Shown: positions 57,955-64,000 of the stretch, piece by piece
Position numbering within the stretch: position 1 is the stretch's first letter
Layout of the letters: each line of letters opens with the position of its first letter
Source of the DNA: Paracyclopina nana
Lineage: Eukaryota; Arthropoda; Copepoda; Cyclopoida; Cyclopettidae
NCBI GenBank assembly: GCA_019096065.1
Contig: JAGUCH010000002.1
Coordinates: 11,916,501 to 11,980,500 of the forward strand
DNA: 64,000 nucleotides
Reading direction: 5' to 3'
Notes under the pieces: model-generated
Databases searched by the model: none
The model's input: only the letters and a program-made list of their open reading frames with translations
Told to the model about the DNA's origin: nothing
Translations under genes and position numbers: made by a program

Positions 57955-58172
57955 CATTTATCTCATACCTCAAAATGTAAGTGATTTCATTTGAGGTATG
58001 TGAAGCAATTATGAATCGATAAATAATTTTGCTTTTTTGCAATAATATTTAAGCGAGCTTTCCTTATAATGCTGGATTATAAGTTATGCTAATACTGACA
58101 TTGAAATAAACTCATTTTTAAATTGTCAAACAGTACAATTTATTTCAGGAATATGCTTATAGTTGCTTATTT

Positions 58173-59030
58173 TTATCTTTCCATAATTGCCCTGGCCACC
58201 ATTGGTTTCGCCACTTCGAGGGGCTTCTTTTCCTCGCGGTTCTCAATGTACAAATTGGCTCCGGCTGAAATAAGTTGCTTTGCCACATCCACACTTTCGT
58301 TTTCGCAGGCTGCGTGCAAAGGAGTGTTACCATAGTTATCCTGAGCATTCAAATCCATGGCATTTGCACTGCTAAGCAAAAACTTGACCATGCTGCAATA
58401 AAAATAGTGACAATGGCCTGTATTATTATCCTTAATGAAGTTGAGCCTTACTCTAAGTTTCCACAGCCAGCAGCTCGATGCAAAGGACTGGCCCCCAATT
58501 TGTCTTGCAAGTTCACGTCTGCACCCTCATCTAAGAGCTTTTTCGCAATTGCGACATGATTTTTGGAGCAAGCATACAGCAACGAGGAACGACCTTGAAA
58601 AATTCGCTCTCTTAAAGACTAAAACAATGAAAATACTCCGTCCATGCTTACCCTGATCGGTACAAGCATCAACCTTTGCACCAGCGCCAAGTAAAAGATG
58701 AACAATATTTTCATGTCCTGCTGAAGAGGCAATGATCAATGGAGTCCACCTGGAGTCATCCAGAACATCAACGTCGGCTGATCCTTGCTCAATAATCCAA
58801 CTGACAATGTTGGCGTGTCCACCCGAACATGCCCAATGCAAAATTGTTCTCCCAGAATCGTCAGTAGATTTAAACAAACTAACAAAAGCCAGAATGGTTC
58901 CATTTGAGAATCAATTTAAAATAGCTGTATTCACTTACGAGCTATTAAGTTGAATTTTTGCTTGAATTTGCCTCAAATCTCCCTTCAAAGCCATTTGAAA
59001 AATTGACACTTGACCGTTAATGGGCTCCAT
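58173..59030 (-). CDS. PSMD10: Gankyrin, 26S proteasome assembly chaperone (226 aa)
   Basis: Gankyrin binds the Rpt3 ATPase C-terminus during assembly of the 19S regulatory particle. Exons in transcription order: 59030-58939, 58878-58652, 58593-58452 and 58392-58173; every junction is in phase. The 226-residue length equals that of human PSMD10. About six ankyrin repeats are visible after a ~30-residue cap: GRTILHWACSGGHANIV, WTPLIIASSAGHENIVHLLL, GRSSLLYACSKNHVAIAKKLL, GASPLHRAAGCGNLDMVKFLL and GNTPLHAACENESVDVAKQLI, then a capping helix. The DSRWTPLIIA repeat with its conserved W is a gankyrin hallmark. The gene is head-to-head with codanin-1, with about 570 bp between start codons. Confidence 0.93.
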
Positions 59031-59600
59031 TTCACATACAAAAAGTTAGTAAAATGCAAAAATTCGGACTTGTCATTCAGAATTTCCCAATAAAAACAAA
59101 CCTGACCAATTTCAAGTCAATCCAGCCAATCAACTTTGTCAAAGATGGATATTGATTCAATGAAGAGTTCTTTTACTAAAAGTTATTAATTTTTTACTCA
59201 TAGCAATTGAATTTTTGCAAACAGAGCTAGTAAATCGATATTTTCACCGAATTGTCACCACTTTTTGAACTACGGCTTGCCTTAAAAAGGAGAAAAAGGT
59301 TTAGTACTGACTTACTAATTCAGAGGCAATTAGTGAAATCAATCCAAATTGTTTTTGTTAAAAAAATAGGTTGTTTTCGAAGTAAAACAGTTCAACTGAT
59401 TTGCCATTACATTTTTTACTCCAATTATTTAATTTTGCAATGAAATTCAAGGATTTATAAGAGCTATTTTTTCTTCGAATTTGGATTGACTCAAAATTTC
59501 GATCTGATTGAAGCGTGTCCTTCCTTGTTTTCCAAACAAAAGTGAGCTGTAGAGCATGACGTTTCTCTTATGTATTTAAAAGCCTTTTATTAAGGCTGCC
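59031..59600. promoter_or_regulatory. Putative bidirectional promoter region between PSMD10 and CDAN1
   Basis: A 570-bp AT-rich spacer between two divergent start codons, containing both 5' UTRs. No TATA box is clear in the expected place for either gene. Inferred from arrangement only. Confidence 0.4.
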
Positions 59601-62600
59601 ATGGGTTTTTGTGACTTGTTAACCGGCTACTTGTCCGGCAAATACTGTTCCGAGCAATTTTTGATTTGGTTTGAGGTAAGCTAGCCAATTTATGTGTATA
59701 GAAGTATTGAAACATTTTGATGTCCTTCTCGAAGACTGGGAATTACGAGGATGCTCCGGAGGGAATCAAGGAGAACTACTCTCCTGCTCATGCTGAAGCT
59801 TTAAGGCTAGAATTGCCCCTAAATCTGCTCAATTTTATCAGAGACCAAACCGAAAGGTGTGCTATACAATCTTTACCTAACCTTGAATTAAATAAAAATG
59901 TCGTTTTTTTAGCGTTTTGACAGCCAGCCAAGCATGTGGGCAAACTCCCGTGAAATGTCATCATCCATCCAAGTACGATTTCACCTCTCCTGTCAAAGCC
60001 TTGGAGGAGAAACAGGCTAAGACCAAGGCGAGAAATGTATCTGACAAACCCAAGAAGAACAAAAGAGTTCAACTATTTTCTGAGCAGACTACCTCCACCC
60101 CAAAGCTGCATGATGAAGAGCTTCAGGTGAAAAGAATTGAGGAGAGCTCTGACCCCAAAATTAAGAATTTGTCAGAGAGATTTTCTGGCCACCAGAAGAG
60201 CCTGAAGTTGAATTCTGGAAATGGCAACAAGTCTCAGGCAAGAAGAAGCTTGGACTCTGTCATGACAGGCAATAAAACCAAGAGTCCTGTTGGCCTGACG
60301 CTAGATGATTTTGTCGTAAAATCATCTGGAAAGCAGACCAAGAAGAACAAAAAGGGCAGAAAAAGTGAGCCTCTTGTGAAACCAATCCAGGTGAAAAAGT
60401 CGCCTCTCAAACCTTGTCCTGACGTAGATGACAAGGAAAATGACAGCAAAAGCCAATCTCCTGGTGGATTTTCTGACCAGAGTATTCAAGTAATTGCAAC
60501 TAATGACAAATCCTCAACTTCTTTGCTCGGCAAGATTTCCGAAGAGGACAGATGCGTAAATTCTAAGCCCAACAAGTCTTTCAACAAAGCTGACCTTTAT
60601 AGCGAAAATGCGAAGCCTACCCATGCCAAGAAATTGCAGTTATTGCCCTGTCCTGATATTGACAGTCACGAAAATGACAGAAGTAATTGTTCTGATAAAA
60701 GCATGGAAGAATCATCGAAGGACCGATCGTTGTCTTCTCCTCTAGCAAAGATAACTGAGGAGGACAAGAAGAAGTTCCTCAAATCTGAAGTTTGGTCATC
60801 TATCACCCAAGTGCTTGACAAGTCTCCAAAGCCCATTGAAAGCAAACCTGTGCCTAGGATTTCACCAATCAAATCATTCAGCTCGGTAGACGAGACTTGC
60901 CTGGAACTTATTGAGCCATTGCTGGAGGAAGTGACTGACGGAGCTCAGCTTGAAAAGCTGGCAGATTTGTACAGCCTTTGTATCGAATTGCATTTAGTGC
61001 CCAATATTCTGATTGAGCTGTACTTGGTTCTCCAGTTACTCACCGTCAAAGACAGTGTCACCCTTCAGGGCTCGAGAAAGCCAGATAATCTTTTCAGGAG
61101 CGTGCACAATAGTGTATTTTTTGCTGGCTTAGTCCTTGAGAAGCAAATTGACTTGTTTAACCATCTGGACAGAGTAACACTTGTCTACCTCATCGAAAAT
61201 CCAAGGCTAGACTCGTTTTGCCCAAGTGCCAAAATCGAGCTGGAAAAAATACTCGTGACCAAGAAGGCCAGGCATAACAGCCAGCCCTCGAACTTGTCGC
61301 TGAGCGTCAGGTTCAAGAGTGAGACTGACAACAGAGACACTTTTCCTGATGCACAGACTTTTCAAGATTTCAAGAAACAGCGCGATCTGTTCTATGACCT
61401 ACTCAGGTCTTGGAAATCGATGGACAAACCAACATTCGGGCAGCATGTTGTGAAAATGGTCAAACTGCAAGAAAATCCTGTCAATTTAAGCCATTTTGCG
61501 GTGTTGTTCCAAGAACAGCTTTTGGTCATGTGCTTGAATGACTTCAATGAGGAGGACGCATCGAAGGAAGATATTGACCTTGAAGCTGACCTCAAATTGC
61601 TCACTGAATTCAAAAAGAAGATGGCTCCATCCAAGTGGCGGAACCTTCAATCGCGGCTGATGATGCCATCGCAATTTGGCGGGCCTTGTCCAACTGCCAC
61701 TTTCTACAACTCCCAAGAGTTCTTCAAAGACTTTATTGAACATTCCACCTATGCCTTCATCGTTCACTTGAAAAACTTATTGGCCAAGACAGTCTCACAG
61801 ATGAACAGCACTGTTTTTGACATTGAAGAGGAGATCCCAAAATCTGAGGTTGCAAACTTGATCCTTGGACTGAGGATTCTTGCCAAATTTTTAGCTTTCA
61901 TTGAAGCTTTGCCTTATGCTAAGGTTGGTCAGAACATTTCTCAAGTCATTGGCAGTCAAATCCTGATTGACGCCAGGCCTGTCATAGATTTGCAAAAGCT
62001 CCTCCGGGATGCCATATCAAGTCAGAGGCTTGTCATTACCATACCCTGGATTGTGGAATTTTGCTCAATCCTGGACCCTGTTACTGTCAGAGCCAACTAC
62101 TATCAGGATTTATTCAAGAGCCTTGTCGACATTTATAGGCAATTCCTTGTCAAAAAAGAATTGAACATTGCCAAGCTGGAGGATGACAACATCATTGAAG
62201 ACATACTTTCCCCTGTTAAAAAAGTTAAGTCTGTTGAGGTTGTTGGTCAAATCAACGAATTCAATGCATTCTTCCTTTGCATTCAATTGGGTTGGTTCTT
62301 TGAGAGTTCCATTTTCCCAAGAGAGTTGTTAATTCAAGCTCCCACCTTGCCAACGCTGAAAATGGCCATTTCGAATAAGACTCTGGATCAATCCAGATGC
62401 TTGAAACTGAGTCTATTGTACAACTGCTGCCCCTACTTGAGTGAACTGAAGGTGATCCTGTCACAGTTCCACACTGGATTCAAGGCAGCCAAAGTGATGC
62501 CAATTCATGACAAGAAAAGTTCCAGCCATATCCTGGAGAAAAAGGCTCTGATCAAGCCTGAACATATGCAAGACGCTTTGGAGGCCAACTTCTTCCACAA

Positions 62601-63976
62601 CCAGCCCATATCTGTGAAACAAACCGTGGAAATAATTGTGGAAAGAATCACGTCCAATTTTGCCAGAATCATCACGACTGAAGTAATTCCCCACGAGGCT
62701 GAGCTTGTCTTGAACGACCTCAAAGCCAACTTGAAGCTCATCTTGGTGGACAAGGAGCTTGGATTTGAGATTGTCAAAGAGGAGCTCCTCAGTCAGGTTC
62801 TTGTTATGGCGGATAAATCTCGTGAGATAGTGCAAGCAAAGGCTAGTGATGTCATCCAGGACCAACTTAGGAGGAAAGTTGATCCTGCCTTGTCCAGCTT
62901 ACTTTCCGATGACACCAAAGAGAATGTGATCCAACTTTGCCGCAGGATCATTGAAAGGCGAATCAATAGACATTCCAGGCAATGGGTGAGGAAGAACATC
63001 GCCCAGGATTATTTTGTCACCGAGTATAAAAAAGAGTTTGAGAAGCTTTGGCAAGACCACGTCAAGAGTCTGGAATCGGGTCAAGTTCCACTTGCCAAGC
63101 AAACTGCAATGGTAGTTGCCCAAATTGGAGATATCAACCAATCACTTGTCTTGCCTCTCAGCCAGATCTTGATCAGGCTCAAAGTAAGTCCTTTCATTTT
63201 ACCTTCTTTGATGCCTGTTTAAAAATGTCCTTTTTCCAGCTTGAAACGGCTCAAATAGCGAGCAAGGAAAAGATACATTTAGAGGCTAACTCTCTGCTGG
63301 ATTTCCTTGGTCAAATTCAGGCCTCTTTTGCGTACGCTTTCTTGGACTCGACTGCAGATGACAAATCAATCCTGGATGTCAGTGTGAAAGGTTTTGAGCA
63401 CTTGAGCTTTGATTGGATTCTTGTACTGAGTAAGTTAGATTTTTACCATAGAATGCTTCTTATTGCTTATAACTGATTTTTTTACTTGCAGTTGCATTCC
63501 ATCCTTCTGTGGTTACAGCACAAGTTCAAGATGCTTTGATTAGCACTTGGGGAGGACAGGTGAAAGTGACCAAGCCTCTTTTTTGCCTGTCCCAACCTCC
63601 TGCTCCTTTGGTCACCTTATTTTCGGCTCGGAACCTTGCCTTACTTCAATCAAGTGCCGCTCCCAACCCAACCTGGGACAAGTTCGAGGCCTTTGTTGGC
63701 AGGCTCTTGTCAGCTGGCCTTTTGTTACCTATTGGACTGGAGGATCAATGTTTGTCCTTGCTGAAAAAGGAGTGGCCCACTGAGATGCTCAGGAGGTTGG
63801 GGAGTTGTTTGACTGGTGTCATGGAATCATGGAAGAGACAACCCCAGTCGTCTGATGAGTTATCCAACTTCACTCAAGAGTTCCTCGAGTGGTTCGGTTG
63901 GTTTTTTACCAACATGAACAGCCAGGACGAGGACTATGTTGATGATCTGGAGAACTTTCCAGAGTTGAGTTTTTGA
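59601..63976 (+). CDS. CDAN1: Codanin-1 (1380 aa)
   Basis: Codanin-1 (Drosophila discs lost/Dlt) binds the histone chaperone ASF1 and restrains histone H3-H4 delivery in the cytoplasm; human mutations cause congenital dyserythropoietic anaemia I. Five exons: 59601-59675, 59735-59856, 59913-63183, 63240-63429 and 63492-63976, all in phase. The N-terminal helical region (residues 1-65, LNFIRDQTE) is followed by ~330 residues that are Lys/Ser-rich and disordered, with repeated SP motifs and DxDDKEND/DIDSHEND elements. From about residue 395 the protein is helical: NLFRSVHNSVFFAGLVLEK and LDRVTLVYLIENPRL match the codanin core, and FYDLLRSW lies further on. It is longer than human codanin-1 (1227 aa), mainly through the disordered region. 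An AATAAA signal at 63979-63984 begins 3 bp after the stop codon. Confidence 0.85.
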
Positions 63977-64000
63977 GCAATAAATTAGATTCATACTGAC

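Overview
This is a nuclear, protein-coding animal window, most likely from an arthropod and probably a crustacean. The evidence is short GT-AG introns (mostly 45-75 bp), AATAAA poly(A) signals, AT-rich intergenic DNA and a clearly metazoan gene set. The species cannot be named from the sequence. No rRNA, tRNA, CRISPR array or bacterial operon was seen.

Layout. (1) 0-13.8 kb: an orphan tail-anchored protein, a secreted Cu/Zn superoxide dismutase, the mitochondrial cysteine desulfurase NFS1 (minus), a doubtful small gene, the tubulin-cofactor-like protein TBCEL, a SETD7-type SET methyltransferase carrying a C-terminal PHD-like finger (minus), and two minus-strand orphans. (2) 13.8-24 kb: a cluster of nested inverted-repeat elements, a divergent seven-helix receptor, and an 18-exon Cys-loop channel whose N-terminus carries pentraxin-like, C-type lectin and LDL-receptor class A modules. 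(3) 24-45.4 kb: a 1776-residue coiled-coil protein (minus), a Spinster-type MFS transporter, 5.7 kb of gene-poor DNA with fold-back repeats, an Ig-like type I membrane protein, a small orphan and a SIAH-type E3 ligase (both minus). (4) 46.1-56.0 kb: one GC-rich LTR retroelement with gag, a broken pol of Ty3/gypsy order, and an envelope-like gene. (5) 56.1-64 kb: a Mutator-like fold-back element, a G-protein gamma subunit of the Ggamma30A/GNG13 type, gankyrin (PSMD10, minus) and codanin-1 (CDAN1) in divergent arrangement.

The host genes are housekeeping or signalling genes with no sign of a shared pathway. The accessory interest lies in the env-carrying retroelement, several families of non-autonomous elements with readable target-site duplications, and unusual domain combinations (SET+PHD; pentraxin+lectin+LDLa+Cys-loop channel). 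Exon models were read by hand from splice signals and reading phase. Every multi-exon gene called with high confidence keeps a single frame through all its junctions.
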